A stretch of DNA of 64,000 bases from Chryseobacterium takakiae. Lineage in GTDB: Bacteria > Bacteroidota > Bacteroidia > Flavobacteriales > Weeksellaceae. The stretch lies in assembly GCF_900129385.1 (NCBI RefSeq), contig NZ_FQVO01000001.1:1-64000 (forward strand), given 5' to 3'. The notes beneath the pieces are model-generated. The model was not told the DNA's origin and ran no database searches. It saw only the letters and a program-made list of their open reading frames with translations. Of this stretch, positions 8,705-17,448 are shown piece by piece. Numbering within the stretch: position 1 is the first letter of the stretch; each line of letters starts with the position of its first letter. A program made the translations under genes and the position numbers.

Positions 8705-8740
8705 AAAAAATGTCCCTCATTTCTGTGGGACATTTTTTAT
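8705..8740 (+). terminator. Intrinsic terminator after the small lipoprotein gene
   Basis: Perfect arms aaaaaatgtccc and gggacatttttt around an 8-9-base loop. Confidence 0.9.
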
Positions 8741-8753
8741 TTACTTTCAGTAA

Positions 8754-8798
8754 TTTTAGAGTTACGGCGGCGGCAAAGCCGCCGCCGTAACTCTAAAA
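8754..8798. repeat. 21-bp perfect palindrome with GGCGGCGGC core
   Basis: Two perfect 21-base complementary arms (8754-8774 and 8778-8798) enclose the 3-base loop aaa. The inner part is G+C-rich (ggcggcggc/gccgccgcc) in an A+T-rich neighbourhood. It follows an ordinary terminator and so is not needed for termination. The core resembles the hairpins at 21250, 31337 and 34081. Confidence 0.9.
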
Positions 8799-8941
8799 AC
8801 AACAATAGATTGTTTCATTAATTCGTAATTAATTTTCCAAATGAAATTCTTGTAGGATTACTTTAGACCTGAGGAAAATTATATCTTTTTGTTTGTTCCG
8901 GCGGGGCAAATTTTTTACTTTTAACGAAATAATATTTTACA

Positions 8942-10321
8942 ATGCAAGAGACATTAAATTACATCAATGAAAACAAACAGCGTTTCGTGGATGAATTGTT
9001 TGAATTACTGAGAATTCCTTCTATTTCTGCAGATCCGGCGTATAAAGATGACGTTTTAAAATGTGCAGATGTTGTGGCAGAACACCTTAAAAATGCCGGA
9101 GCCGACAATGTAGAAGTTTGTCAGACAAAAGGATATCCTATCGTTTTCGGAGAAAAAATGTTAGATAAAAACCTGCCGACTGTTCTGGTGTACGGACATT
9201 ATGATGTGCAGCCGGCTGATCCTTTAGAGCTTTGGACAAAACCACCTTTTGAACCTTATATTGAAAAAACGGAACTTCACCCGGAAGGAGCAATATTTGC
9301 CAGAGGTTCTGCCGATGATAAAGGACAGTTCTTCATGCATCTCAAAGCGTTTGAAGCTATGATGAAAACCAATACGCTTCCTTGCAATGTTAAATTTATT
9401 CTGGAAGGGGAAGAAGAAGTAGGCTCGGTAAGTCTTGGAGATTTTGTAAACGAAAATAAAGAAAAACTTTCCTGCGACTGTATTTTAATTTCCGATACCC
9501 ATATTTACAGCAATGAGCAGCCAACGGTTACTACAGGTTTAAGAGGGCTGAGTTATGTGGAAGTAGAAGTGGAGGGGCCAAACAGAGACCTGCATTCAGG
9601 ATTGTACGGTGGTGCGGTTCCAAATCCTATCCATGTACTTTCAAGAATGATTGCTAATCTTATTGACGAAAACGGACACATCACCATAGATGGTTTTTAT
9701 GACAACGTAGAAACTGTTTCGGATGCTGACCGAGCAGAGATGAACAAATTGAAAGACAATCCGGAAGAATTTAAAAAATCAATCGGACTGAACGGTGTGG
9801 AAGGCGAAAAAGGATATACAACCCTGGAAAGGACATCTATTCGCCCAACATTAGACTGTAACGGAATCTGGGGCGGATATACAGGCGAAGGTGCCAAAAC
9901 GGTAATTCCATCAAAAGCTTTTGCTAAAATTTCGATGCGTCTTGTTCCTTATCAGACTCCTGAAGAAATTACAGAGAAATTCACAAATTATTTTAAAAAA
10001 ATTGCTCCGGAAAATGTAAAAGTAAAAGTTACGCCACATCACGGAGGAATGCCGTATGTCTTGCCAACTGATACAAAAGAATTTTTAGCTGCAAAACAAG
10101 CTATGGAATCTGCTTTTGGAAAAGAAGTTCTTCCGTACAGAGGGGGAGGAAGTATTCCTATTACCGCAATGTTTGAGCAGGTTTTGGGAGCAAAATCTGT
10201 ATTGATGGGATTCGGGCTTGATTCTGATGCGATTCACTCACCAAATGAACATTACGGGTTATTCAATTTTTATAAGGGAATTGAAAGCATACCACAATTT
10301 TTTGAAAACTATTCAAAATGA
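8942..10321 (+). CDS. M20-family dipeptidase/metallopeptidase
   Basis: A 459-residue cytoplasmic peptidase of the M20 family (dipeptidase, DapE/CPG2-like). Metal-binding and catalytic residues are visible: GHYDVQ with H86 and D88, ADDKGQ with D125/D126, EGEEEVGS (about 155-162, catalytic Glu and metal ligand), SDTHI (about 180) and a final histidine in DAIHSPNEHYG near the C-terminus. The dimerisation lid domain (GLNGVEGEKGYTTLERTSIRPT region) sits in the middle. Length is normal. It probably hydrolyses di- or small peptides; the exact specificity is not evident. No signal peptide is seen, and the gene is monocistronic. Confidence 0.88.
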   Translation: MQETLNYINENKQRFVDELFELLRIPSISADPAYKDDVLKCADVVAEHLKNAGADNVEVCQTKGYPIVFGEKMLDKNLPTVLVYGHYDVQPADPLELWTKPPFEPYIEKTELHPEGAIFARGSADDKGQFFMHLKAFEAMMKTNTLPCNVKFILEGEEEVGSVSLGDFVNENKEKLSCDCILISDTHIYSNEQPTVTTGLRGLSYVEVEVEGPNRDLHSGLYGGAVPNPIHVLSRMIANLIDENGHITIDGFYDNVETVSDADRAEMNKLKDNPEEFKKSIGLNGVEGEKGYTTLERTSIRPTLDCNGIWGGYTGEGAKTVIPSKAFAKISMRLVPYQTPEEITEKFTNYFKKIAPENVKVKVTPHHGGMPYVLPTDTKEFLAAKQAMESAFGKEVLPYRGGGSIPITAMFEQVLGAKSVLMGFGLDSDAIHSPNEHYGLFNFYKGIESIPQFFENYSK

Positions 10322-10330
10322 TAAAAATAG

Positions 10331-10370
10331 ATCCCTTAGATATTATTCTTGGGGATTTTTTATTTTTTTA
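10331..10370 (+). terminator. Probable terminator after the M20 peptidase gene
   Basis: A stem of atccct with ggggat around a loop of about 14 bases is followed by tttttattttttt. The stem is short but the T tract is good. Confidence 0.6.
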
Positions 10371-10435
10371 ATAATGCTTGCTTATTTTTAGAGTAAAATT
10401 TATATTTACATGAAATTAATTTAAATAAAAATATT

Positions 10436-11878
10436 ATGAAAAAAATTCTATTGTCTTTCCTTTTTATGGCAAGCTCCCATGCATTCGGACAGTTATCCTG
10501 TGCCGCACCTACAGTAATCACCGGAAATGGAACTTTAACTTGTCCTACATTAACAGGTACCTATGTAGGAACTTGTGCTGGTAGTGCACCAGCAACTACC
10601 CCTAAAGCGATATGGTATTCTTATACTCCTACCGTAAATGGTGAGGTTACAATATCATCAAACCTGCCCCAAAATGATGGGGTAACAAAAAGTGATGATA
10701 CAAGTCTTTCTATAATTACTGGTGCTTGTAGTGCTTTATCATGTTATAATGGAAATGATGACATTTCTAGTACAAACTATCTTTCATCGATTACTTTTCC
10801 TGTTTCTGCGGGAACAACGTATTATATTGTGTGGGATAATGCATATTCTTCTTTAGGTTTTGATTTTACATTTAATTTTACTGCGCCAACATGTATTAAA
10901 CCAAATGACTTCTCGATAAATGCAGCATCAAATATCACAGCTAATTCAGCAACGGTTAGCTGGACCGCAGCAATTGGTAGTCCTTCTTCTTATGATGTAC
11001 AACATGGTCCTAGTGGTTTTTCTTTAGGAACAGGAACTATAAAAAACACAACAACAATTAATACATCTCTATCAGGATTACCTTCAGGAGGTAATCATAG
11101 CTATTATGTAAGAAGTAATTGCGGAGCTACTCAAAGTAGTTGGACTGGACCTTTCTCAATTTTCTTAGCAAAAGCTGCTCCATTCTCTAATAGTTTTGAA
11201 GCTCCTGATTATGGTAATGGCTTTAGTAGTTCAACATGGTCTCTTGGAAATGCAACAGGAGGAGCCCAAAATGGAACAGTATATTATTTTTCAAATTCAA
11301 GTACTACTGCAGTCACTAATGCTCAATTATATTCTCGTGCCCTTAATTTATCAACGGGAGAAAATGTGTCATTTAATTTCTGGACTCGTTTAGGAACTGC
11401 TGTTGGAACTGCACAGACATTAAAAGTGTACTATAATACGACACCGTCTTTAACGGGAGCAACTTTAATTGGCTCTACAATTACAGTTACTGGTACTACA
11501 TATGTTCAGCAATCTAGAAATTTTATTGCACCGTCAGCAGGTACTTATTATTTAATCTTTAGTAATGAAACACCAATTGTAACTACTTCAACCTCATTGA
11601 GGCTAGACAATGTAAGTTTAACATCTGTTTTAGGAACCAAAGAAACTATTCACAATAATATTTTATTATCTGTTTCTCCTAATCCAACATCTGACATTTT
11701 AAACATCAAAACAGACTCAAAAATCAATGCAGTTTCTGTGGTTGATATGACTGGAAGAAAAGTTGAGGTTAAATTGAACGGTAACACTGTTGATGTGAAA
11801 CATCTTTCAGCAGGAACATATCTTCTTTCTGTAGAAACAGTTAATGGTGTTGTCACAGAAAAATTCATCAAAAAATAA
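10436..11878 (+). CDS. Secreted T9SS type A sorting-domain protein with Fn3 and jelly-roll-like domains
   Basis: A 480-residue secreted protein. After a signal peptide (1-18, ending HAFG) comes a PPC-like/beta-sandwich domain with several cysteines (about 20-150), a fibronectin type III domain (about 155-245, CIKPNDFSINAASN ... YYVRSNCG), then a jelly-roll-like domain (about 246-395) that resembles MAM/choice-of-anchor J modules. The C-terminal 75 residues are a T9SS type A sorting domain (SPNPTSDILNIKT ... VTEKFIKK). No catalytic motif is seen, so adhesion or polymer binding is the likely role. Composition (Thr/Ser/Asn-rich, A+T-rich) is typical of surface proteins. Own terminator downstream. 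Confidence 0.82.
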   Translation: MKKILLSFLFMASSHAFGQLSCAAPTVITGNGTLTCPTLTGTYVGTCAGSAPATTPKAIWYSYTPTVNGEVTISSNLPQNDGVTKSDDTSLSIITGACSALSCYNGNDDISSTNYLSSITFPVSAGTTYYIVWDNAYSSLGFDFTFNFTAPTCIKPNDFSINAASNITANSATVSWTAAIGSPSSYDVQHGPSGFSLGTGTIKNTTTINTSLSGLPSGGNHSYYVRSNCGATQSSWTGPFSIFLAKAAPFSNSFEAPDYGNGFSSSTWSLGNATGGAQNGTVYYFSNSSTTAVTNAQLYSRALNLSTGENVSFNFWTRLGTAVGTAQTLKVYYNTTPSLTGATLIGSTITVTGTTYVQQSRNFIAPSAGTYYLIFSNETPIVTTSTSLRLDNVSLTSVLGTKETIHNNILLSVSPNPTSDILNIKTDSKINAVSVVDMTGRKVEVKLNGNTVDVKHLSAGTYLLSVETVNGVVTEKFIKK

Positions 11879-11903
11879 ATATACTGACAAATATTAGTAT
11901 TCA

Positions 11904-11929
11904 TAAAACGCTCCAAACGGGGCGTTTTT
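11904..11929 (+). terminator. Intrinsic terminator after the T9SS surface protein
   Basis: Arms aaaacgctcc and ggggcgtttt with loop aaac, followed by a T run. Confidence 0.85.
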
Positions 11930-11957
11930 CTTATTTTTAAGAACTAAATCAAAAAAT

Positions 11958-12665
11958 ATGATAAAAAATAAAGTGGCCTATATTACAGGCGGAACCAAAG
12001 GAATAGGATTCGGAATTGCAAAAGTTTTACTCGAAAACGGTGTTTCTGTTGCATTTTCAGGGAGAAAAAGAGACGATGTGGAAAAAGCGGAACAGGAATT
12101 AAAAAAATACTCTGAAAATGTTCTCGGAATCGTTTCTGATGTAAGAAGCCTCGAAAGCGAAAAGGAAGCCGTGAAATATACGGTTGGAAAATTCGGGCAG
12201 TTGGATTTTGTTATTGCTAATGCAGGACTTGGTGTTTTCAAACCTGTAGATAAGTTGTCAGCAGAAGAATGGAATGATATGATCGAAACGAATTTAACGG
12301 GAGTTTTTTATACATTAAAAGCTTCTGTGGAGGAACTGAAAAAAACGGAAGGCTATTATATTACCATTTCAAGTTTGGCAGGAGCTAACTTTTTTGAGAA
12401 CGGAGCAGGTTATAATGCTTCCAAGTTTGGAGTAGTAGGATTTACACAGGCCGCCATGATCGACCTCAGAAAATATAATATCAAATCTACTGTCATTATG
12501 CCGGGTTCGGTGGCAACTCATTTCAACGGTAATATTCCTTCCGAGAAAGATTCATGGAAGATCCAGCCGGAAGATATGGGGAACCTTGTTATTGATATTT
12601 TAAGTATGAATTCAAGGGTTTTACCAAGCAAGATCGAATTTAGGGCAACAAAACCAGCCAATTAA
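11958..12665 (+). CDS. Short-chain dehydrogenase/reductase (SDR)
   Basis: A 235-residue classical SDR. It shows the Rossmann TGGTKGIGFGI motif (residues about 10-20), the NAG motif in ANAGLG (about 88-93), catalytic Ser in ISSLAG (about 138) and the YNASK active site (about 152-156). NADP(H) preference is suggested by the GRKRDD sequence at the end of beta2. The family reduces or oxidises many alcohols/ketones and 3-oxoacyl substrates; no substrate can be assigned. The gene stands alone between the T9SS gene and etfBA. Confidence 0.88.
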   Translation: MIKNKVAYITGGTKGIGFGIAKVLLENGVSVAFSGRKRDDVEKAEQELKKYSENVLGIVSDVRSLESEKEAVKYTVGKFGQLDFVIANAGLGVFKPVDKLSAEEWNDMIETNLTGVFYTLKASVEELKKTEGYYITISSLAGANFFENGAGYNASKFGVVGFTQAAMIDLRKYNIKSTVIMPGSVATHFNGNIPSEKDSWKIQPEDMGNLVIDILSMNSRVLPSKIEFRATKPAN

Positions 12666-12699
12666 ATACATCTAATGCGCTGAATAATAAATTAATAAG

Positions 12700-12717
12700 T
12701 ATTATGCATGCATAATA
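12700..12717. promoter_or_regulatory. 18-bp perfect palindrome upstream of etfB
   Basis: tattatgcatgcataata is fully self-complementary and lies 68 bases before etfB. It could be an operator for a dimeric regulator, but no regulator gene adjoins it, and it may be chance in an A+T-rich gap. Confidence 0.4.
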
Positions 12718-12784
12718 TATTTTTTAATTATATTAGCGATTGAAACTTTAAGGCTTCAGGGTAATAAAAAAATTAAAACAACAT

Positions 12785-13531
12785 ATGAAAATATTAGTTT
12801 GCATTAGTAGTGTTCCTGATACTACTTCTAAAATTAACTTTACGGCGGATAAGTCCGCATTCGACAAAAACGGAATTCAGTGGGTGATCAATCCGCTTGA
12901 TGAATTTGCATTAACAAAAGCAATTAAATTACAGGAATCTCAAGGCGCAACAGTAACGGTAATCAATGTAGGGGATGCCACTACCGAGCCCGTTATAAGA
13001 AAGGCATTGGCTATCGGTGCAAATGATGCGGTAAGAGTAAATCTTGATCCTAAAGACAGTTTCTCTACAGCTAAAGAAATCGCTGCTGTAGCTCAGAATG
13101 GCGGCTATGATCTAATCCTTTGCGGTAAAGAATCTATCGATTACAATGGTGGTTCGGTTCCGGGAATGGTTGCTCAATTATTAAATCAACCTTTTGTAAA
13201 TGCTTCCGTAGGACTTGACGTAAATGGAAGCGAGGCGACTGCTGTAAGAGAAATTGAAGGAGGTAAAGAAACGATTTCTGTGAAGCTTCCTGCAGTAATC
13301 GCAGGACAAAAAGGATTGGTAGATGAAAAAGATCTGATTATCCCGAATATGAGAGGAATTATGTCGGCAAGAACAAAACCTTTGCAGGTAGTAGAACCTT
13401 CTTCATCAGAAGTAAAAGTTCAGGGTGTTTCTTTTGACAGTGTTCCGCCAAGAGCTGCCGTAAAAATGGTATCTCCGGACAATCTTGACGAGCTGGTAAG
13501 ATTACTTCACGAAGAAGCGAAAGTAATTTAG
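12785..13531 (+). CDS. etfB: Electron transfer flavoprotein subunit beta
   Basis: A 248-residue EtfB/FixA protein. It starts with MKILVCISSVPDT and carries the AMP-binding/interface stretch DLILCGKESIDYNGGSVPGMVAQLL (about 111-135), typical of the beta subunit. The family signature VKLPAVIAGQKGLVDEKDLIIPNMRGIMSARTKPL follows at about 165-200. With EtfA it forms an FAD heterodimer that takes electrons from acyl-CoA and other dehydrogenases into the respiratory quinone pool. etfA follows after a 120-base gap. Length is normal. Confidence 0.95.
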   Translation: MKILVCISSVPDTTSKINFTADKSAFDKNGIQWVINPLDEFALTKAIKLQESQGATVTVINVGDATTEPVIRKALAIGANDAVRVNLDPKDSFSTAKEIAAVAQNGGYDLILCGKESIDYNGGSVPGMVAQLLNQPFVNASVGLDVNGSEATAVREIEGGKETISVKLPAVIAGQKGLVDEKDLIIPNMRGIMSARTKPLQVVEPSSSEVKVQGVSFDSVPPRAAVKMVSPDNLDELVRLLHEEAKVI

Positions 13532-13651
13532 TAAGAACCAAGTAAAAAGTAAAAAGATTCAGGAAAATTGTTTTCAAAACAAAGTGTTTATTTCAGCACT
13601 TAATATATTAAAACCTTGAATCTTGAACATTAAACCTTAAACAAAATTAAA

Positions 13652-14599
13652 ATGGCAGTATTCGTATACGCAGAAAATATAAACGGAGTTTACAAAAAAG
13701 CAGCCTTTGAAGCAGTTTCTTACGCAAAAGCTGTTGCAGACCAGGCTGGAGATACCGTAACGGCAATCTCTGTGAACCCAACAGATTCTTCAGATTTGTT
13801 ATATAAATATGGAGCATCCAATGTAATTAACATCAAAGACGAAGGTCTTAAAAATTTCTCGGCAAAAGCTTATGCTCAGGCAGTAAGTGAAGTGGCAGGC
13901 GGCAATATCATTGTTTTCCCTCACACTACTGATGCTTCATCTATTGCTCCTATGCTGGCTGTAATGAACGGTCATTCTTTAATTACCAATGTATTGTCTG
14001 CTCCGGAAAGCCTTTCGCCATTCCAGGTGAAAAGAAGAGCTTTCTCAGGAAAAGGCTTCATGCATGCAAAAGCTGAATCGGCGGGTGTTATCATTACCGT
14101 TTCGCAAAATGCTTTCGGGGTTAAAGAAAACCCGGTTTCAGGAACAGAAGAAGTGAAAAATCTTTCTGTTGCCAATGAAGATACGAAAGTGATCTCTCAC
14201 GAGCAGAGTTCCGGAAAACTGGATCTTAAAGAAGCAGAGATCGTAGTTTCTGCAGGAAGAGGAATGAAAGGTCCTGAAAATTGGGGAATGATCGAAGATC
14301 TGGCAAACGTTTTAGGAGCTGCTACAGCATGTTCCAAGCCTGTTTCTGATATCGGATGGAGACCTCACACAGAACACGTTGGACAAACAGGTAAAGCGAT
14401 TTCCCCGAATTTATACATTGCAGTAGGTATTTCGGGAGCCATTCAGCACTTGGCTGGAGTAAACTCTTCAAAAACAATCGTAGTAATTAACAGCGATGCG
14501 GAAGCACCATTCTACAAGTCGGCTGATTACGGTGTGGTTGGAGATGCTTTCCAGATTATCCCTGCATTAACGGAAAAAATCAAAGCCATAAAAGGATAA
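13652..14599 (+). CDS. etfA: Electron transfer flavoprotein subunit alpha
   Basis: A 315-residue EtfA/FixB protein. The C-terminal FAD-binding domain is clear: EIVVSAGRGMKGPENWGMIEDLA at about 197-219, then DIGWRPHTEHVGQTGKAISPNLYIAVGISGAIQHLAG (about 230-268) and VVINSDAEAPFYKSADYGVVGDAFQIIP near the end. It pairs with EtfB. The 120-base gap after etfB lacks a terminator hairpin, so the genes are probably one operon; the gap contains degenerate repeat-like text. Confidence 0.95.
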   Translation: MAVFVYAENINGVYKKAAFEAVSYAKAVADQAGDTVTAISVNPTDSSDLLYKYGASNVINIKDEGLKNFSAKAYAQAVSEVAGGNIIVFPHTTDASSIAPMLAVMNGHSLITNVLSAPESLSPFQVKRRAFSGKGFMHAKAESAGVIITVSQNAFGVKENPVSGTEEVKNLSVANEDTKVISHEQSSGKLDLKEAEIVVSAGRGMKGPENWGMIEDLANVLGAATACSKPVSDIGWRPHTEHVGQTGKAISPNLYIAVGISGAIQHLAGVNSSKTIVVINSDAEAPFYKSADYGVVGDAFQIIPALTEKIKAIKG

Positions 14600-14602
14600 A
14601 AA

Positions 14603-14709
14603 AGTGAATTGGCAATGGTCAATCCCGTTTTACTCGTCAATTTTTAAAAGAATATTTTAGAAATTCACTTGCGAAGCAAAATTGACAAGAAGTTATTCAC
14701 TATTCACTT
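14603..14709. repeat. Degenerate 'gtgaattg...tcaatt' intergenic repeat
   Basis: The gap after etfA holds gtgaattggcaatggtcaat and the inverted-looking aaattcacttgcgaagcaaa, then ttcactattcactta. Similar words occur at 4955-5041. This is consistent with decayed dispersed repeats. Confidence 0.4.
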
Positions 14710-14739
14710 ATAAAAGCCCCTTTCGGGCTTTTATTTTTG
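14710..14739 (+). terminator. Intrinsic terminator after etfBA
   Basis: Arms ataaaagccc and gggcttttat with loop ctttc, then ttttg. Confidence 0.9.
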
Positions 14740-14773
14740 TCTAAAAAGTAAAAAAAACTTTCAAAAATTAATC

Positions 14774-14781
14774 TATATTTG
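14774..14781 (+). promoter_or_regulatory. -7 promoter element before the BFN-domain gene
   Basis: TATATTTG ends 5 bases before the ATG at 14787, implying a leaderless or near-leaderless transcript. No good TTG is seen at the expected -33 distance. Confidence 0.55.
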
Positions 14782-14786
14782 TACTT

Positions 14787-15386
14787 ATGGATTATAAGCA
14801 GCTAATTATTCGCGGAATATCGTACAGCCAGACCCAATCAGGGGCGTACGCATTATTATTGGAACATGAAGAAACACATATAAAATTACCTGTTGTTATA
14901 GGAAATTTCGAGGCACAATCCATTTCTCTGGGTCTTGAGAAAGACATACATCCGCCTCGCCCTCTTACACACGATTTATTTACAAAATTTATAGTTTCTG
15001 CCAATTACGAACTCGTTTCCGTTATCATTTATCAGATTGTGGACGGCGTTTTCTTCTCTAATATTAATTTTAAAAATAAAACAACGGAAGAAGAGCTTAT
15101 TCTTGACGCAAGAACTTCTGATGCCGTGGCAATGGCCGTAAGATTTGATGCGCCTATATTTACCACACAGCAGGTTCTCAATGAAGCAGGGATTCTTCTG
15201 GAACTGGAAGATGTGTCCAAAGAAGAAGAGACCTTCTCGGAAACAGTGAATACGGAAGATAGCCTGAGGTCAGTTTCCATGGAGGAACTGCAAAAATTGC
15301 TGGATGAAGCTGTGAAAGAAGAAGATTACGATACCGCGCTGGAAATTCAGGAAGAAATTAAAAGAAGGAAAAAGAAAATCGATTAA
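14787..15386 (+). CDS. Bifunctional nuclease-domain protein (DUF151) with UVR motif
   Basis: A 199-residue protein. Residues about 1-130 form the BFN/DUF151 domain (LLLEHEETHIKLPVVIGNFEAQSI, PLTHDLF, LDARTSDAVAMAVRFDAPIF). An acidic linker follows, then a C-terminal UVR motif (EELQKLLDEAVKEEDYDTALEIQEEIKRRKKK, about 163-197), as in UvrB/UvrC and many stress proteins. Family members were described as having DNase/RNase activity, but the bacterial role is uncertain. The nucleoside permease gene follows 18 bases later and is probably cotranscribed, which hints loosely at nucleic-acid/nucleoside metabolism. Confidence 0.88.
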   Translation: MDYKQLIIRGISYSQTQSGAYALLLEHEETHIKLPVVIGNFEAQSISLGLEKDIHPPRPLTHDLFTKFIVSANYELVSVIIYQIVDGVFFSNINFKNKTTEEELILDARTSDAVAMAVRFDAPIFTTQQVLNEAGILLELEDVSKEEETFSETVNTEDSLRSVSMEELQKLLDEAVKEEDYDTALEIQEEIKRRKKKID

Positions 15387-15404
15387 GAGCTATTTATATA
15401 AAAG

Positions 15405-16787
15405 ATGAATTTAAAATTACGACTTACCATTCTTAGTTTTCTTCAGTTCTTCGTTTGGGGAGCCTGGCTTATTACAATGGCCAATTTCTGGTTTGGGACA
15501 AAACACTGGGATGGAGCACAATTTGGAGCCGTTTTCGGGACTATGGGAATTGCTTCCATATTTATGCCTACCATCACCGGTATTATTGCGGACCGGTGGG
15601 TGAATGCAGAACGGATATTTGCAGCTTTGCATATTCTTTATGGAATTGTTCTTTTCTTTTTACCGCATTCAGCAGACCCTGATTCGTTTTTCTACGTCAT
15701 GCTTTTAGCCATGTGTTTTTACATGCCTACAATTGCATTAGCCAATTCTATTTCCTATACGGTTCTTAAAAACAGTGATCTGGATGTGGTGAAAGATTTT
15801 CCACCAATCCGTGTTTGGGGAACGATAGGTTTTATCGTGGCCATGTGGATTACCAATCTTACCGGAAGTAAAGCTACGGAAGGACAATTTTACATTGCAG
15901 GCGGAGTTGCGGTATTTCTTGGAATTTATGCGTTAACGCTTCCGAAATGTCCACCTCAGAAATTAATTGATAAAGATGCGCCGGTAACAGAACAGTTGGG
16001 ACTGAACGCTTTTAAATTATTTAAAGATTATAAGACGGCATTGTTCTTTTTATTTTCGATGTTATTGGGAGCGGCACTACAGCTTACCAATGCTTATGGT
16101 GATGTTTTCTTAAGCGAATTTGAACATTTTCCAAAATATGCGGATTCTTTCGTTGTAAAACGTTCAACCATTATTATGTCGATATCTCAGGTGTCTGAAA
16201 CATTGTTTATTTTAGCAATTCCGTTTTTCTTAAAAAAATTCGGAATTAAAAAGGTAATGCTTATGTCTATGATCGCCTGGGTATTAAGGTTTGCATTCTT
16301 TGCATATGGTGTTCCTGAAGGATTTGGGCTAAGCTTAATCATACTCTCCTGTATTGTATACGGAATGGCATTCGACTTTTTCAATATCTCCGGGTCACTT
16401 TTCGTGGAAACAACCACAGATAAAAAAATCCGTTCCTCTGCTCAGGGATTGTTTATGATGATGACCAATGGTTTTGGAGCCGTTTTCGGAAGCTATGCTG
16501 CAGGATGGGCAATCGATAAATTCTTTACCCACAAATTTACCACGGCATCTTCATTATCAACTTATCTTGAGACTTCTCCGGACAACCCTACATTTCTTGA
16601 AATTTTAAAGAAAAGTTTTAATTCAGCAGTAAACCCGGACGGAACACTTTCATCAGTGGTAATGGTGAAAGACTGGCACAATATCTGGCTTTCATTTGCA
16701 GCATATGCACTAATCCTTGCTGTTTTATTTGCGGTGTTATTTAAACATAAACATAACCCGCAGGAAATTTCAAAAATAAAACATTAA
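15405..16787 (+). CDS. Nucleoside permease (NHS/MFS family)
   Basis: A 460-residue integral membrane protein with about 12 hydrophobic segments. The N-terminus (LRLTILSFLQFFVWGAWLITMANFWF) and the loop VWGTIGFIVAMW are characteristic of NupG/XapB nucleoside:proton symporters within the MFS. It imports nucleosides across the inner membrane; which ones is not evident. It lies 18 bases after the BFN-domain gene and ends at a strong terminator. Length is slightly above E. coli NupG, mostly from a loop between segments 10 and 12. Confidence 0.85.
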   Translation: MNLKLRLTILSFLQFFVWGAWLITMANFWFGTKHWDGAQFGAVFGTMGIASIFMPTITGIIADRWVNAERIFAALHILYGIVLFFLPHSADPDSFFYVMLLAMCFYMPTIALANSISYTVLKNSDLDVVKDFPPIRVWGTIGFIVAMWITNLTGSKATEGQFYIAGGVAVFLGIYALTLPKCPPQKLIDKDAPVTEQLGLNAFKLFKDYKTALFFLFSMLLGAALQLTNAYGDVFLSEFEHFPKYADSFVVKRSTIIMSISQVSETLFILAIPFFLKKFGIKKVMLMSMIAWVLRFAFFAYGVPEGFGLSLIILSCIVYGMAFDFFNISGSLFVETTTDKKIRSSAQGLFMMMTNGFGAVFGSYAAGWAIDKFFTHKFTTASSLSTYLETSPDNPTFLEILKKSFNSAVNPDGTLSSVVMVKDWHNIWLSFAAYALILAVLFAVLFKHKHNPQEISKIKH

Positions 16788-16817
16788 AGTTATAGTATTG
16801 ACAATGAATATATTAGA

Positions 16818-16848
16818 TTGCACTTTGTAAAAAAGTGCAATTTTTTTT
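16818..16848 (+). terminator. Intrinsic terminator after the nucleoside permease
   Basis: Arms ttgcacttt and aaagtgcaa with a short a-rich loop and eight T residues. Confidence 0.9.
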
Positions 16849-16902
16849 ATTTTTCAGGCAACTATTCTAGACAGGTTCCGTCTTATAGATAGAAACAGAT
16901 AC

Positions 16903-17448
16903 ATGAAGCATTTAGAAAAGAATTTCCAACAGGCAAAAAAACATGACCGGAAAGGCCAGAAGGCCCTCTACGAAATGTTTTCAGCAAAAATGCTCGCCAT
17001 TGCAAATTCATATGTCAGCAATATCCATGATGCAGAAGACATTGTAATGAATTCTTTTTTTGTCTGCTTTTCAAAGATTGAAGAATGTAAGGAGTGGAAA
17101 AGTTTTCCATTCTGGCTGAGAAAAATAGTAGTTAATAATTCCATCAATTTTATCAGGAAAAGAAAAAATATATTGTACTCGGACGTGGAGATTAGTGAAA
17201 TCGAGTATCAGGACGATGAATGGAACGAAGAAGTACAGGATATCAATCTCGATGAAATTTTCTCTAAAATGCCGGATGGCTACAGGATTATTTTTAACCT
17301 TTATGTTTTTGAAGAAAAAAAACATTATGAAATAGCGGAAATTCTTAATATTTCTGAAGGCACAAGCAAAAGTCAGCTCAGCAAATCCAAAAAATGGATT
17401 ACCGATTTTTTAAAACAGAAAAAGGATGAAAAACAATATGCTAAATAA
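16903..17448 (+). CDS. ECF-type RNA polymerase sigma factor
   Basis: A 181-residue sigma-70-family factor of ECF size. Region 2 is at about 20-90 (ALYEMFSAKMLAIANSYVSNIHDAEDIVMNSFFVCF ... FPFWLRKIVVNNSINFIRKRK). Region 4 is at about 122-175 (MPDGYRIIFNLYVFEEKKHYEIAEILNISEGTSKSQLSKSKKWI), giving the -35-binding helix-turn-helix. It overlaps the next gene, which encodes a single-pass membrane protein that may act as its anti-sigma factor, followed by a cell-envelope protein. The target promoters are unknown. Confidence 0.9.
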   Translation: MKHLEKNFQQAKKHDRKGQKALYEMFSAKMLAIANSYVSNIHDAEDIVMNSFFVCFSKIEECKEWKSFPFWLRKIVVNNSINFIRKRKNILYSDVEISEIEYQDDEWNEEVQDINLDEIFSKMPDGYRIIFNLYVFEEKKHYEIAEILNISEGTSKSQLSKSKKWITDFLKQKKDEKQYAK

